From Eucommia ulmoides (taxonomy: Eukaryota; Streptophyta; Magnoliopsida; Garryales; Eucommiaceae): DNA of 64,000 nucleotides. The notes beneath the pieces are model-generated. The model was given only the letters and a program-made list of their open reading frames with translations, had not been told where the DNA came from and made no database searches. Positions within the stretch are counted from its first letter, which is position 1. Every line of letters begins with the position of its first letter. Positions 24,713 to 37,123 of this stretch are shown piece by piece. The stretch spans positions 28,463,300-28,527,299 of the forward strand of contig CM028332.1 in NCBI GenBank assembly GCA_016647705.1, read 5' to 3'. The position numbers and the translations under genes are program-made.

Positions 24713-26102
24713 CCCCCATTTTAAGTTTGGGGGTGACGTTTAATTGTTATTGTTGTGTAGTTTTATTTTATTGTATGCATGATTTTTTAGGGTAGGATGT
24801 GTTTATGTTTATAGATGTGTTGTTGTGTGCAGAGTTTTGTGTTCATCTAGGCCATTACCCGATGATGATATTATTCCCTAGTTATTTTTCGAGGTCAAGG
24901 ATAATGCCCATTCATGTGTGTTCTGTCTGCTTGGCATGTCATTTTGGTGAAAGTTATTGTGTATCCTAATTTGCACAAGCACGTAGATTCAATGTAAAAC
25001 TATTCAATTGATTTGAGACCAATTATCCATTAGCCAAATTCATGACAATTTAAGGGATTCTAGAACCTGATTGGGGAAAACTTGAGGCAAAATCCTAGGC
25101 GAAGTAGTTCAGGAGACATGATTTAGACATTCATTTTGTCTCTTGAGCCTTTAAAGCTTACCTTGCTATATGTTTATCCCCCGTTACCCTGTTGAAGCCT
25201 ATAATGTTGTTTCAATTTTGAACACATAACAAATACCCTGGCCAATTGAATTCTTTCCAAACCTATATCGTTGAACTGAAGGCACAATTTGAGTGAATCA
25301 AGTTAGCATTCGTGTATACTACTTGAAGTGAGCAGTAGGGTTGAGGGTGAACTTTTGATTGGTTCAGTATTCGAGTAATCACTTGTCATTTTTATTTTAT
25401 TTTAACCATACCCATGAAATTATAATAATCAAATAAGTTTGGGGGTGTGGTTCATGTTAAAAAAAAAAAAAAAAAAAAAACATATGTAAAGATAGTTCAA
25501 TTTTCGTTTCTTTTGACAAGTGAGTACGTCGGTCTTAAATGATTGTTCAAGGTTGTTTCAAATTTATCTATGGGAGTTCGAGAGTGATTATTTACCCAAC
25601 CGTTTTAGATTCCCGATATATCCTTGGCCAAATGTTCCAAACCAAACCAAATCCTATTGATCTTTTGAACTTCCAAACCTACATTAGTGGGGAGTAGAAC
25701 CCAATCAGGCGTATGGAAATCCTAATCCTTATCAGTTTAAAGTCGTGAGCTTCGTTGGTGGATAATCCAATCCAGTTGTTGGATAGTTATATTACTGAGT
25801 TTTGCACACACACGTTGAAAGGATCTAGAATGGCGTTTACCATTATTAAATGTCAAAATTCTAAAACATCACATGGTGCGTTTTACTCTTGAACTCGATA
25901 TGATTGGGGGTTGTTGAGGAAAAAATATTTTGGTCGATAGTTGAATTCAAAACTCGCATATTGTTATGTTTAGTTGTTTTTGTTTAGATTGTTTGTGTTT
26001 TTATTCGTTGTTTAGTTTTTGTGTTAATTATTTCGTTGTGTTTTTTATTTTAGTATGAGTGTTTTGCTCGAGGACTAGCAAAATTCTAAGTTTTGGGGTA
26101 TT
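24713..26102 (+). other. 3' untranslated region of Athila/Tat-like element
   Basis: It is homologous to 46700-48090: both share a block of the form cc-attacccgatgatga (24850 and 46755), ggggaaaacttgaggc, and the terminal tgctcgaggactagcaaaat followed by tctaag and a G-rich tract. Several aagtttgggggtgt motifs occur (24727, 25434). A poly-A run lies at 25460-25480. No coding sequence is seen. Confidence 0.75.
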
Positions 26103-27473
26103 TGATAGGTGTAATTTATCATTCCCAAGCCGATTTTGGTAGTTTTCGAGTAGTTTTATAGAATTTTAATATGTTTTAATACGTTTTTATTTATTTTGTT
26201 ATAAATCATGTATTTGGGGTAAAAAGGGACAAAAATGGTCCATAAACAAGCAAGTTGGTGGAACAACGGTGGAAAAAAATAGCAAAAAGTCAAATATTCA
26301 GAACCTGTATCCACCGTTGCAGCGGTGAAACCACTGCTGCAGCAGTGAAAATACAAAGAATTGCTGAAAGCTCCTCCGCTGTAGCGGTCACCCGTTATAA
26401 GCCTACCGATTTCTCTACCATTGCAGCGGTGATCCCACCGCTGCAGCGATTAGGCGCCAAACAGTTTAGTTATTTTAGGATATTTTGTTGATATTTTGGA
26501 TCCTATAAATATTGTCTCTTCTCCCCCCAAACATATATTGATGTTTTTGGGAATCTTGAGAGCTCCAAGACACATCCAACCAAGAGAAGATCAACAACGC
26601 CAAGAGGAGGAAACGTTCTCGAAGCGATTTTAGCGGCGATTCTTCGAATAACGGCTAGTCTCCTCGTTTTTCTCTTTTATTTCTTAGTTTCGTTGGTTGT
26701 TTTGAATATGTTTAGCTTATTTCTAGTTGTATATAGGACTACAACCATATGTAGCTAAACATATATTGTCTAGGGCTTGATGTACTTCATGAAAACGTTG
26801 TTTGTATAAAATCGATGTTTTGTTAACGGTTGTTCTTGCCTATTCGATTGTATTTATCGTTCTTTCACATTTATATGCTTGTTATGATATATTGAGAATA
26901 CGGGGTTTTACTCGGAAGAGATAATCCCGGATTCGGACTAGGATTTAAACACAACATGACGATTTAATGACTCGGGAGAGCGTTAGAAAGTATGCAATCC
27001 GTGAGGTTGGGATGAAACTCATGTGACCAAGTGTCGTATAGACGCTCGAGGGGGACTTCGGCGTTGACACGAAGTCACATATTCATTCACTTTACACTCG
27101 GGAGAGGTAATGAATGAGATTTCGATAACTAGATTGTCGAATATATTGGAATGCCGTTAATGTAAACTAGATTGAAACGAACACGTTTAAGTGAACGAAA
27201 TTAATCTCTAGGCAATATTTTCCCATAAATGTCATACTACTATATTAGTATATTAGGTTAATTAGTTTAATTAGTTAATTAGTTTAGTATATTAATTATA
27301 TTATAAAAACTACATTTTTATCGCTTAAATAAAGTCCGGTTATGACAATCGCAGTACTCAACGATAATTTAATCCAATCTTTGTAGATACGACAACCCTA
27401 TTCTTCCCAATCTATACTAAAACTTGACCTGTACACTTGCGGTAAAAGTAGTGATGTAATTCACGAGCTACCA
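26103..27473 (+). repeat. Complete LTR of the composite element
   Basis: It starts tgataggtgtaatttatc immediately after the polypurine-like ctaagttttggggtattt and ends cacgagctacca. The palindromes ccgttgcagcgg and ccgctgcagcga lie at 26308-26455, with a TATA box at 26504-26511. The conserved core and the end gtacacttgcggtaaaagta are present. Confidence 0.88.
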
Positions 27474-27511
27474 AGTTTTTGATTCGATCCTCGGCAACGG
27501 CGCCAAAAACT
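27474..27511 (-). promoter_or_regulatory. Inverted, broken primer-binding site
   Basis: After the LTR the first eight bases agtttttg match the start of a plus-strand PBS leader. They are then joined to the reverse complement of a full PBS leader containing cggcaacggcgccaaaaact. Read on the minus strand it gives agtttttggcgccgttgccg, the tggcgccgttgccg-type PBS of Athila/Tat gypsy elements. Confidence 0.85.
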
Positions 27512-28455
27512 TGATAGCACGTAAATTAACGTTGCTACTTCTACCGCAAGTGTACGGGTCAAGTTTTAGTAGAGTGGGAAGAGTAAGGGTTGTCGTATCC
27601 ATAGGGATTGGTTGAGATTATTGTTGAGTACCGTAATTAACATAACCTAACTTTATTTAAGCGATAAAAATATGTTTTGTTTATAAATATAAATACTAAA
27701 CTAAAATACTAATTAATCTAGTTACACTGTTTATGCTATATTAAGACGTTTAGGAGAATGGATTATCTATGGGATTAACATAATTTATGAAAATGTCGTT
27801 TGTTTGAATTGTGTTTCTTTAACGGTTGTTCTTCACTATTCGATTGTGTTTACCATTCTTGTATTTCCATTATATACTTGTTTAGATATATTGAGAAATC
27901 GGGGTTTAATACTCGGAAGAGATAACCCCAGATTCGGACTAAGGTCTAAGCACAACACGATGATTTAATGACCCGAGAGGGCGTTAGAAAGTGTGCTATC
28001 CGAGACTCAGACGACTATGTGTTTTACAAAACGCTAGAGGGGGACTTCGACGTTAACGCGAAGTCACATATTCATTTACTTTATACTCGGGAGAGTGAGT
28101 GAATGAGTTTACTATACTGAGATTGTCGGATAGGTCGAATACCTGTTATTGTTAACTAAACGAAACCAAATACATTTAAGTAAATGAAGTTAATCCCTTA
28201 ATAATTCATTCCCCTAAACATCTCAATATAGTATAAATAGTGTAATTAGATTAATTAGTATTTTAGTTTAGTATTTATATTTATAAACAATACATATTTT
28301 TATCGTCTAAATAAAGTTAGGTTATGCTAATTACGGTACTCAACGATAATCTCAACCAATCCATGTAGATACAACAACCCTTACTCTTCCCACTCTACTA
28401 AAACTTGACCCGTACACTTTCGGTGAAAATAGCAACATTAATTTATGCGCTATCA
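27512..28455. repeat. Inverted-repeat block made from LTR 3' ends
   Basis: The first about 260 bp (from tgatagcacgtaaattaacg) are the reverse complement of the last about 260 bp (ending ttaatttatgcgctatca), with scattered mismatches. Between them lies the family core in plus orientation. It has no TSD of its own: the left flank is aaact and the right is cttaa. It therefore belongs to the 23952-28455 insertion. Confidence 0.85.
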
Positions 28456-29280
28456 CTTAATATATAAAATTTGAGCACAACAGTTACCAGCTGCCATATA
28501 CTCAGCCTCAGTAGTAGATAAGACTATAGAATTTTGTTTCTTGCTTGACCAAGAAACCAAGACATGTCCTAGTAAATGACATGACCCACTTGTGTTTTTT
28601 TTTCTCGACTATGCAACCGGAAAAATCAACGTCGAAGTAACTTATTAATTTAAAATCAATCCCCCTAGGACACCATAATCCTAGGTTAGTCGTTCCCTTT
28701 AAATATCGAAAGATTTGCTTAACTGTAGTCAAGTGCGATTCTTTAGAACAAGACTGAAATCTAACACATAAACAAACGATATACGTAATATTAGGTCTAC
28801 TAGCAGTTAAATACAACAAGCTACCAATTATAACTCGATACATTTTTTTTTATTTACGTTTTTGTCCGTATCGTCTTTGTCTATCTTTATAGTTGTTGTC
28901 ATGGGAGTTTTATACTCTTTAGCACCATCCAAGCCATATTTCTTTAGCAACTCCTTGGTGTATTTCGCTTGGTTTATGAATATCCCTTCTTTGGTTTGCT
29001 TAATATGCAACCCAAGAAAAAAATTTAGCTCTCCCATCACGCTCATTTCAAACTCAACCTTCATTATCTTGGCAAACGCTTGGCAAAGATCTTCATTAGT
29101 AGATCCAAAAATAATATCATCAACATAAACTTGTACTAATACGATATCAGAATCAATTTGCTTAATAAATAACGATATATCACTTAGACCCATTTTTCAA
29201 TTTAAGCATGATATAATATTACCCTTCTTATAAAAAATTATCCCCATATTTAATAGTAACCAAGTCAATTTATTCTTGTG
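28456..29280 (-). pseudogene. Copia reverse transcriptase and RNase H N-terminal part
   Basis: The minus-strand frames contain VQVYVDDIIFGSTNEDLC, the catalytic YVDD of copia RT, and GELNFFLGLHIKQTKEGIFI. In a second frame they contain IGSLLYLTASRPNITYIV and YLKGTTNLGLWCPRG, the connection/RNase H region. Adjacent to the insertion, a TEAEYMAA-type RNase H active-site segment is readable. At least two frame changes are needed. The 5' portion of the element (integrase, gag, 5' LTR) is not recognised to the right. Confidence 0.92.
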
Positions 29281-29700
29281 AGAATAAACCTGAGGCAATC
29301 AAAATATTTCAACATGTAACATGAAATCATATAATTTTAGTCAAATCAACATTCCTTTCTCATGATACCAAATAATGTCTTCCTATTAGATAGAATCAGG
29401 TCATGTAATCTTTAATGCACTAGAATAAGAAGTATATCTCAATGATAACTTATGATCAATCAACATAGATTTAATGCATGCTTTAAACATGGATAAATGT
29501 ATATCTCATAAAAAATTCAGCTTCCTTTTTAAACAATAATCATTAATAAAAACAGGAGACATTAGATTAAAACTAGACACCTAATGATTATAAGGGTATC
29601 CATGTACAATTGTATCATGCTATATATTCATAGATCATGCAGATTAACAAATAACTCAATGATAAATAAGTCATGGATTGATACAAGATATTTCACATAT
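29281..29700. other. AT-rich interval, no gene recognised
   Basis: There are no domain-bearing frames and no clear repeat boundary. It lies between the copia RT remnant and the Athila-like LTR. Confidence 0.5.
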
Positions 29701-29707
29701 TTTAAAC

Positions 29708-30259
29708 ATGACTTTTGATCTCATCGCTTTTGTGCGAGTTTATACCCCTAAACTTAGGTTTCTTAATCGTTCGAATAATGTAAATAATTATAAATACATT
29801 TATTTTAGTTATTTTTTATGTTTATTAAAATGGAGAAAAATAACGTTAAGATGGGGCAAATCAAATTAAAAACGAGTAAACTACAACATGCCGAACAAAA
29901 GCCAAACAAAAATCGAAGAAACCAGAATATATTGTTCGATCACTATAAAATATAAAAAATTGAATTATTTTAAATGTTTTTGTAGGTTTTTGAAAAATAA
30001 ACAAAATGGTGTTGAGTTTGAGCGAATCGGATAAAAAAAAGCAAATCACGGCGATCCGAAAGAAAACCGTCAAAAACTGCGCATGAACAATAGCCGCCTA
30101 TGAACAGTACCCTACTTGCCAACTTGCACCCCAACTTGTTTAACCACTTGACAAGTTGCACCCAAAACTCTTTTTTGAAATTCTATAAATAGGGGTAAAA
30201 GCTTAGGCCAAGGAGGGGATTCATATACAATTTTCTTAGAACATATTCTAGCTAGTTTC

Positions 30260-30297
<38 letters not shown>

Positions 30298-31116
30298 TAT
30301 AGAAGAGGAAACTTGGATTATTACGGGTACAAAGTGTAAAACAATGTTTTTAAGGATTATTTTCAAGAAAATACCGCTTTACACAACGATAAGCGGCTAA
30401 CTTCCTCCAATCAAGTTAGGATAGTGATATTGTTTTATTGAAATTATGTAATATTCTATTTTTAATTTAATTTTGGATTTGTATAAACAATTGTGTGATG
30501 ATAAATTGTGTTCTTGAAATTGGTGTTATAATTGGATTTATTTTCAAAAGGTTCGTGTCGAAATTTTGATTCTTAATTCAATTGTTTCATTAAATTTAGT
30601 GTTTAAGGTCTAAAATTAACAGTCACATAATAGTATTTACAAGGATTTATTAATAAACTTGATGGTTTATGCCTTAATTTTAATTCATCCTAGATTAGAT
30701 TAATGTAGGAATTAAATATTGTCGATATATCATACTTGAAGAATAATAAATCCTATTTTTCTGAGTGTTTCGCCCAAAAGGTTAGGAACACTCGTTTTGC
30801 ACAAATCTGGATTAAGGAAAAAAATTATGAAAAAGACATAATCTTCGAAATATAAAACCTACAATTCCTAACCTGGTTCCCTATTCTTCTTAGTATTTTT
30901 CCATTAATTATTTTACTGTTAATTTAGTTTTTCATTTCTTAAAAACAAAACAAAATCATTTTCAACTAAACTATAATTAAATTCATTTGAACGGATTAAG
31001 TATTTTCTCTCTGATAGCAATCCTTGTGGGATCGACCTCGCTTCCATTAATCTTTGCTACATCTGATTCGTGCGCTTGCAAATATTTTTAAAACAAGACA
31101 TAATAAGTTTTTGTCA
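29708..31116 (+). repeat. Athila-like LTR (left boundary approximate)
   Basis: The LTR is inferred backwards from a well-placed PBS. The right end ttgtca is at 31116, just upstream of the PBS at 31128-31145. It contains a promoter-like ttctataaatagggg (30181-30195), a long T-run (30260-30296) and the usual terminal gcttgcaaatattt. The left end is placed near 29708 where a gtgcgagtttataccc motif begins, and is uncertain. Confidence 0.6.
30184..30191 (+). promoter_or_regulatory. TATA box in the Athila-like LTR
   Basis: The motif ctataaatag, in a context resembling retroelement LTR promoters, lies about 930 bp upstream of the LTR end. Confidence 0.6.
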
Positions 31117-31127
31117 GAACAAGTTTT

Positions 31128-31145
31128 TGGCGCCGTTGTCGGGGA
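31128..31145 (+). promoter_or_regulatory. Primer-binding site, Athila/Tat type
   Basis: The tggcgccgttgtcgggga sequence lies 11 bp downstream of the presumed LTR end. It differs by one base from the consensus used by Athila/Tat gypsy elements and sets the plus-strand orientation of the downstream gag. Confidence 0.88.
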
Positions 31146-31196
31146 TTGCGATTGGAAAAAACTTTGAAGTCCAAGTTAATTTAATTATTCTTCTAC

Positions 31197-31199
31197 TTA

Positions 31200-31255
<56 letters not shown>

Positions 31256-31266
31256 GTATTATTATA
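31197..31266. repeat. (ATT)n microsatellite
   Basis: Roughly twenty att units with two gtatt interruptions lie in the leader between PBS and gag. Confidence 0.9.
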
Positions 31267-31709
31267 TTTCTGCTAGACAGGAAGGTCAAAACCCCTACTC
31301 TTATTTTATTGTCTTTAATTTCTGTCGAGAATCGGCAGGGTAAGCCACCATCATCTTTTATTTATTTATTTTATTATCTTTATTTTCAGTTGAGAATCGG
31401 TAGGCTGAGCTACCAACCTATTTTATTTTTATTTTTTTGTTGAGACTGTTGGGGTCGGACGGCAAGACCACTGCCTTTCTAATATTTATTTATCATTTAC
31501 TGCTGGGTTCGAACGGCTAGACCACCGGCCTTCATTGTTCATATATATATATATATATATATTTTATTGTTAAAAAAAAATTAAAAAATAATAATAAAAA
31601 ATAAAATTTTTGCAAGTTGTTTATGTATGCTTGGGAGCGAGACTCAAAGAATTGTTTGGTAAGGAGAAGACTATCTGTAAGTGAAATTGCAAGTGAAAAT
31701 TTAATAAAA

Positions 31710-32790
31710 ATGGAAGAACAGGTTGAGAACCCAAAAAGACCTACAAATCCACAAGCACCAGAAAAATCTCTTCTTGAATTCTTCTCCCCTATTTCATTCA
31801 ACTCTCTATCTTGTATAGTTTTAACACAAATAATTGCTTCCCACTTTGAGCTCAAACCGTCCATCATCCAACTTTTGCCATCTTTTTATGGGTTAGAAAG
31901 AGAAGATCCATACATGCATGTTAAGGAATTTCTTGAAAGATGCTCCATATTCTGATTCCAAAAATTTTCTGATAAATCTGTCCAACTTAGACTTTTTCAT
32001 TCTCTCTAAAAGATTAAGCAAAAGCCTGGTTGGAACACTCTTCCTCCAAGATCAATTACTAGTTGGGCCCAACTTGTTAACAAATTTCTATCTAAATTCT
32101 TCCCCATGTCAAAAACTGATCAACTAAGGAGAAAAATATCTAAATTTTACCAAAAAGAGGGTGAAGAATTTTATGAATATTGGGAAAGATTTAATGATAT
32201 AATTTTAACGTGTCTCCACCATGGTTTTGAAATTTGGAGGCTTGTGAAGTATTTTTATGACGGTTTAACCCCATTAAATCGTCAAATGATACAATCTATG
32301 CATGGTGGAAAATTTTTGCATTTAAGTGGGCAAAAAGCTTGGAAATCTCTTAAAACACTGTCTATCAACTCTCAACAATAGAGCTGTCTAGATTCTAGAG
32401 TCAAACCCAATGCACCGATAATATGAGGAATTTATGAGGTGAGAGATGATAATGATGTAAAAACCAATTTAGCCAATTTAACTAGGAAAGTTGATGCATT
32501 AGTCTTAAGGCAAAGCATGAATTCTAAAACTGAAGTATGTGTCTTATGTCAAAATCTATCCCACATCGCTCAGTCATGTCCATCATTGCCGACTTTCCTT
32601 GAGGCCTATACCGAACAAGCCAATGCACTCCATTCTCATGGGAAGTCATCTGATAGCCCATTTTCTCCCACATATAATCCAAATTAGCGAAACCATTCAA
32701 ATTTCTCATGGAGACAGAATCAATTTGTAATGAACTAATCAGGGCCTCAAGTTAACACCACAGCCCTCCAGCCGCTACAATAGCGAACCG
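31710..32790 (+). pseudogene. Athila-like gag, frameshifted
   Basis: The start MEEQVENPKRPTNPQ is followed by ASHFELKPSIIQLLPSFYGL and EREDPYMHVKEFLE, the conserved opening of Athila gag. After frame changes near 31955 and 32100 come SITSWAQLV, KFFPMSKTDQL, FYEYWERFNDI, HHGFEIWRLVKYFYDGL, and a zinc knuckle CVLCQNLSHIAQSC (CX2CX4HX4C), followed by EQANAL and NFSWRQNQ. This is the Retrotrans_gag type capsid plus nucleocapsid. Stops occur at 32380 and 32686. No protease or pol follows; the sequence loses homology around 32790. Confidence 0.92.
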
Positions 32791-34754
32791 TTCGCAATTG
32801 TTGGTAGAAGAAAGACGGTAGTGCATGCAAAAAAGAGGTGGTGGCATGGCCGTCAATAAATGCGTGGCCGTGGAGCTGGTGAGATATTGTCCATGGAGTC
32901 AATCTCGTCAATGCCGCTAGATCTAATGTTCTTCTGAACAATCGCTTGAGAAAAAGGGGGTTATGAGAGATACAGGATTAGGGTTAGGCTACAAACCACC
33001 ACGACCTTCCCGTCGCCACCTCCGCAAATCGCTTTTCGCTGCCACAACGGCGAACCGTTCGATACCGCCAAACTTATTTTCGTTCTGAACAATCGCTAGA
33101 GAAAGATAGGGTTATGAGAGATAAGGTAGAGATGGCTATCACAACCGTTCACAGAGGAGAGAGAAGACCGTCAGAACTGGAGATAGAGAGAGAGCGTCAA
33201 GAGGCGGTGGCATGGTTCTTAATATTGAATCATGAAATACATAGATATTATTTAGTTATTTTGATAACAATATCTGAAAATAGATACATAGATTTTAGTT
33301 AGTAATGACATTTTATAAATACCAAATATAAATATACCATTAAAATTACATAAATAATCATAAAAGTGAAATAATATTTTTATAAATTAACTTTTACTAA
33401 TATACCATAAATAAAAAAACAAATAACCATAAATTAAGATTAATTTGATCAATTTTTACAAGTCGACAAATTCTATTTTAATTTAATTAACTAGTTTTAA
33501 ACCTGCATATTATGCGGTTCTAGTAAAAATATTATATATTTATTTGAATATTAGACATACGTACAATTGATCATTTAATTTTATAATTCATATATTTTAT
33601 AAAAATATGGAAAAATAAAAATTAATATTAAAAAATAAAAATAAAGTTATAACAAAAAAAAAATTGTTAATGTCAATCACTCATATTTAATTTCGAGAAA
33701 AAAATAAATAAGTTTTTAAAGTGACTTTTAAAAAGTTTTTATTTATTTATTTTTTCAAATAATTATTTTAAAATATTATAATAGATTTTTTTTTATGTTA
33801 TTTAATTGTTTCTATTTATTGATTAAAATTTATTGGAACATCTTTTGAGTAAAAAAAAATTAATAAATTTATATGTAATTAATAGATGGAGAGAGAATTT
33901 TATTAAATGGTTGGACAAAGAAAATATGAGAAAGAGATAAGTCACATACAATTAATTATAATAAAAACAATAATATGCTGTTTCATTTGAAAAATATCTT
34001 TAACACTCTTTTCGTTTGATGTTAAATATAAAATTATTTATTTGTCCTTATTACTATACTATTAAAAATTTAGTTAAAACTATCTAATAAAATATTCATT
34101 CTTATAAATCTCTTAAAAAAATTACAATTTTGGACAAATTTGATTTTTGTATTTTAATTTTGTACAATTTCAATTCTAATTTTTCTTTTATTATTTTTCG
34201 AATCAATTGTTAGTTGCTACACATTTTTTTAGTGCTTAAAAAGTATTTGGTGTTGAATTTTTTAAATTTAATACTATTCTGAGAATTAAATATTATTGGT
34301 TGATGTAATACATTTTTAATTCCATTGTTTAATTATCTTTGGGATCAAATGATGGTTTGTTATAATTTTTTGAGTATGTAAAGAAAAATGCTACTGATTT
34401 TTTTAAATTTAAAACTATTTCAAGAACTAAATATTTTTTATTTATGAAATTTACTTACAATTAATATATAAAATTATTTAAAACTTATTTAAATAAAATA
34501 TTAATTAAAGAAAGAAAATTGAGAATGGATTATGTGAACATTTAATAGGAAATTTAAAGATATAAATTGAGAATGAATGAAAATACAAGAAATATATTTA
34601 TTGAGCTCTAATTTATTCTCAATATCTTCCACTTTTAATATATAATAATAGATTTATATCATATCTAGCATGCTTTCTTTTTGAGTAAAAATATTTTTTG
34701 AATTACAATTGTTTTTTTAAATAATTTAAAATATAAACCATAAAAATTAATCAT
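32791..34754. other. No gene recognised; AT-rich from 33300
   Basis: 32791-33230 is moderately GC-rich and contains two similar blocks (gcgaaccgttcg at about 32780 and gcgaaccgttcgata at about 33050, with tagagaaagatagggttatg-like context). Beyond 33300 the sequence is very AT-rich with no domain-bearing frame. Confidence 0.5.
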
Positions 34755-34757
34755 TAA

Positions 34758-35165
34758 GGGTATGTTTGGTTAGGAGAGGAAAAGAAAAGGAGAACAAAAT
34801 AAAAATAAAAATATTTTTATCCATTGAAAAAGAAAAATTATTTTCCCAATAGTTGTTTAGTTGAGAAAAAAAATGAAATGATAGAAAATAATTCACTTTA
34901 ATATAATTTACTATTTTGTCCTCATATATTACAAAAATAAATTAAAAATTCAATTATTAAGAATATAATTATAATTTTGATATCCAAAATCATTTTACTC
35001 TCATTTTCCTTCCAAATTTGAGGGAAAAAGAAAAAATTTGTCTCAAAATTTGTGTTTTATTCTTCCCAGTTTTATTTCACCTTTCCATTTTTCTTCCATA
35101 CCAAACACAATTTTATTTTTCATTTTTCATTTTCCTTCAATTTTTCATCCATACCAAACACACCC
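34758..35165. mobile_element. Tourist-like (PIF/Harbinger) MITE, TSD taa
   Basis: The left end gggtatgtttggttagg pairs with the right end, whose reverse complement is gggtgtgtttggtatgg. The 408-bp element is flanked by taa on both sides (34755-34757 and 35166-35168), the 3-bp target preference of PIF/Harbinger MITEs. It is AT-rich with no coding sequence. Confidence 0.75.
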
Positions 35166-35185
35166 TAAAAGTCTCTCTCCTTCCC

Positions 35186-35679
35186 CATTAGTATTAGACG
35201 ATTAAAACTTCATTGTAGATATAGATATTGAAAAAATTATTTTTTAACCTCCTTAAAACTCTCTCCTTCCCCATTTGTATTACACAATCTATTTCTTTCT
35301 ATATCTACATCTACCACCTCTCTCTAGAATATAGACAATACCAATATACCATGTAATATGATTGCTACAATATAGATGACACTCTAGCTAGGGTTTTATT
35401 ACACGAAATGTCATATTGAATTTAATTACTCCCATTAGTATGAGACGATTAAAACTTCATTGTAGATATAGATATTGAAAAAATTATTTTTTAACCTCGT
35501 TAAAACTCTCTTCTTCCCCCCATTTGTATTACACAATCTATTTCTTTCTATATCTACATCTACCACCTCTCTCTAGAATATAGACAATACCAATATACCA
35601 TGTAATATGATTGCTACAATATAGATGACACTCTAGCTAGGGTTTTATTACACGAAACGTCATATTGAATTTAATTACT
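35186..35679. repeat. Tandem duplication, 247-bp unit
   Basis: Copies at 35186-35432 and 35433-35679 are nearly identical: both contain gacgattaaaacttcattgt, ctctctagaatatagacaat and agctagggttttattacacg, with only a handful of differences. The duplication lies 345 bp beyond the stop codon of the Mei2-like gene, on its 3' side. Confidence 0.92.
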
Positions 35680-36024
35680 ATCCCTACATAACTTTTGTTC
35701 TTCTCTCTCTAAATTTCTTTAAAGGCATACAATTCGTCACTGAAAAATGAAATTATAAATTCATAGGATGACAGACCCCGATTCATGTTAATTTATAGGT
35801 TAAAGGCAGTACTAAAAGGACAAAGTTTCTTCATTACATTATATATAATCATAAATTAAAAAACCCATGTTTCCAATTCACCCCAAGATTAAAGAAAATC
35901 CTGGGGAGAGAATGAAAACACAGTTCACAAGCCAAACAACTCCTAATGGAACATTAAATAAAAGTGTACTATCATATCAGATTTCCTAACCCTAATAATC
36001 TTCCAAACGTACGTACAATCAACC

Positions 36025-37085
36025 TTACGACGCAAGGGGCTGTTTGGCCCTGCACTTGCCAACAGTTTTGGGTTCGGTGACCGTCGTAGATCCATTCCGC
36101 GGCGGAGAGAAAAGCACCGGCAAATACTCATCGTTGCTGCAACGGAACTCTTTCTGGAAGTGGCGCACCAGCTTTTCCTTTCCCTATTTTTTTTTAATTA
36201 GCAACACCCAAACAGAAACCAATGAAACCCATATTTCCAAAATATAAAAATTAAAGAGTTATCAATATTAAATAAATAAAAACAAAAACCCGAGAAAAAA
36301 TTATTATACCTGTATGTTTGCCCAAGTGATTTCGCATATTTTCTTGCAATTGTTCCACTTGTAATTATTCAGAAGCTCTCCGATTCGATTAGCCGCAGAC
36401 GCAGTAGTGAAATTTACAAATGCATAGCCCAAGTTATTGTTCGTTCTGCAAATTCAATAACCCCGAAAAATTCAAGTTCTAATTTTCAGAAATTTCAAAA
36501 AAAAAAAAAAAATCTTATAATATAAAAATATACATTAACATAATTTTTATTGAAATATTAAGGAAAAAAGGTGAATAATTAAGAGAGAGATTACATGAAA
36601 TCCATGGGGAGGTAGAGAAAGTCATACTCCAACTGGTAGTCACGGCAGTATTCATCGAGAAATTCAAGGAACGCTTCCCTCCTGAAAAAAAAAAAAAAAA
36701 AAAGGAATATATGGAAAAATTGTATAAAGAGACCCATGAATGCGAACAAACAGAAGGATTCAAGTAATCATGGAGAGAATATATGGGAAGACAAAACAAA
36801 GAGGTAATTAAATGCCAGTGTGATAGATAATAAATATGGATAGATAAACATCCATAAATGCTATTTAGGCAATGATTTATGCTCTATATATAGACAGACA
36901 TATGCATATAGGAATATGAAATGAAATGAAATGGGTACATGCATGATGATGAAAACAGGCAGTTGAAGAGTGAAATAACACCTCTTGATTAATTTCACCT
37001 CTAGAGAAAAAGATGGAGGATAGGGACAGTTTAAAGTGAAGAAATAGATCAAAAATGCTTCTAAAACTTCCCTTTTTCATTGCCC

Positions 37086-37123
<38 letters not shown>

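Larger units (their letters stand above)
23952..28455 (+). mobile_element. Rearranged Athila/Tat-like composite, TSD cttaa
   Basis: The insertion is bounded by perfect cttaa repeats (23947-23951 and 28456-28460) and has TG...CA ends. It contains, in order: a 5' LTR truncated at about 24712; 3' untranslated sequence homologous to 46700-48090; a complete LTR at 26103-27473; a broken PBS joined head-to-head to an inverted PBS (27474-27511); an inverted LTR end (27512-27770); and a direct LTR 3' half (27771-28455). The cargo ORF seen at 45223-46347 is deleted here. The layout implies internal deletion plus inversion after or during integration. Confidence 0.85.

Noticed and set aside
27512..28455. 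Independent fold-back transposon
   Set aside because: It has no TSD of its own; the only matching duplication (cttaa) bounds the larger 23952-28455 insertion.
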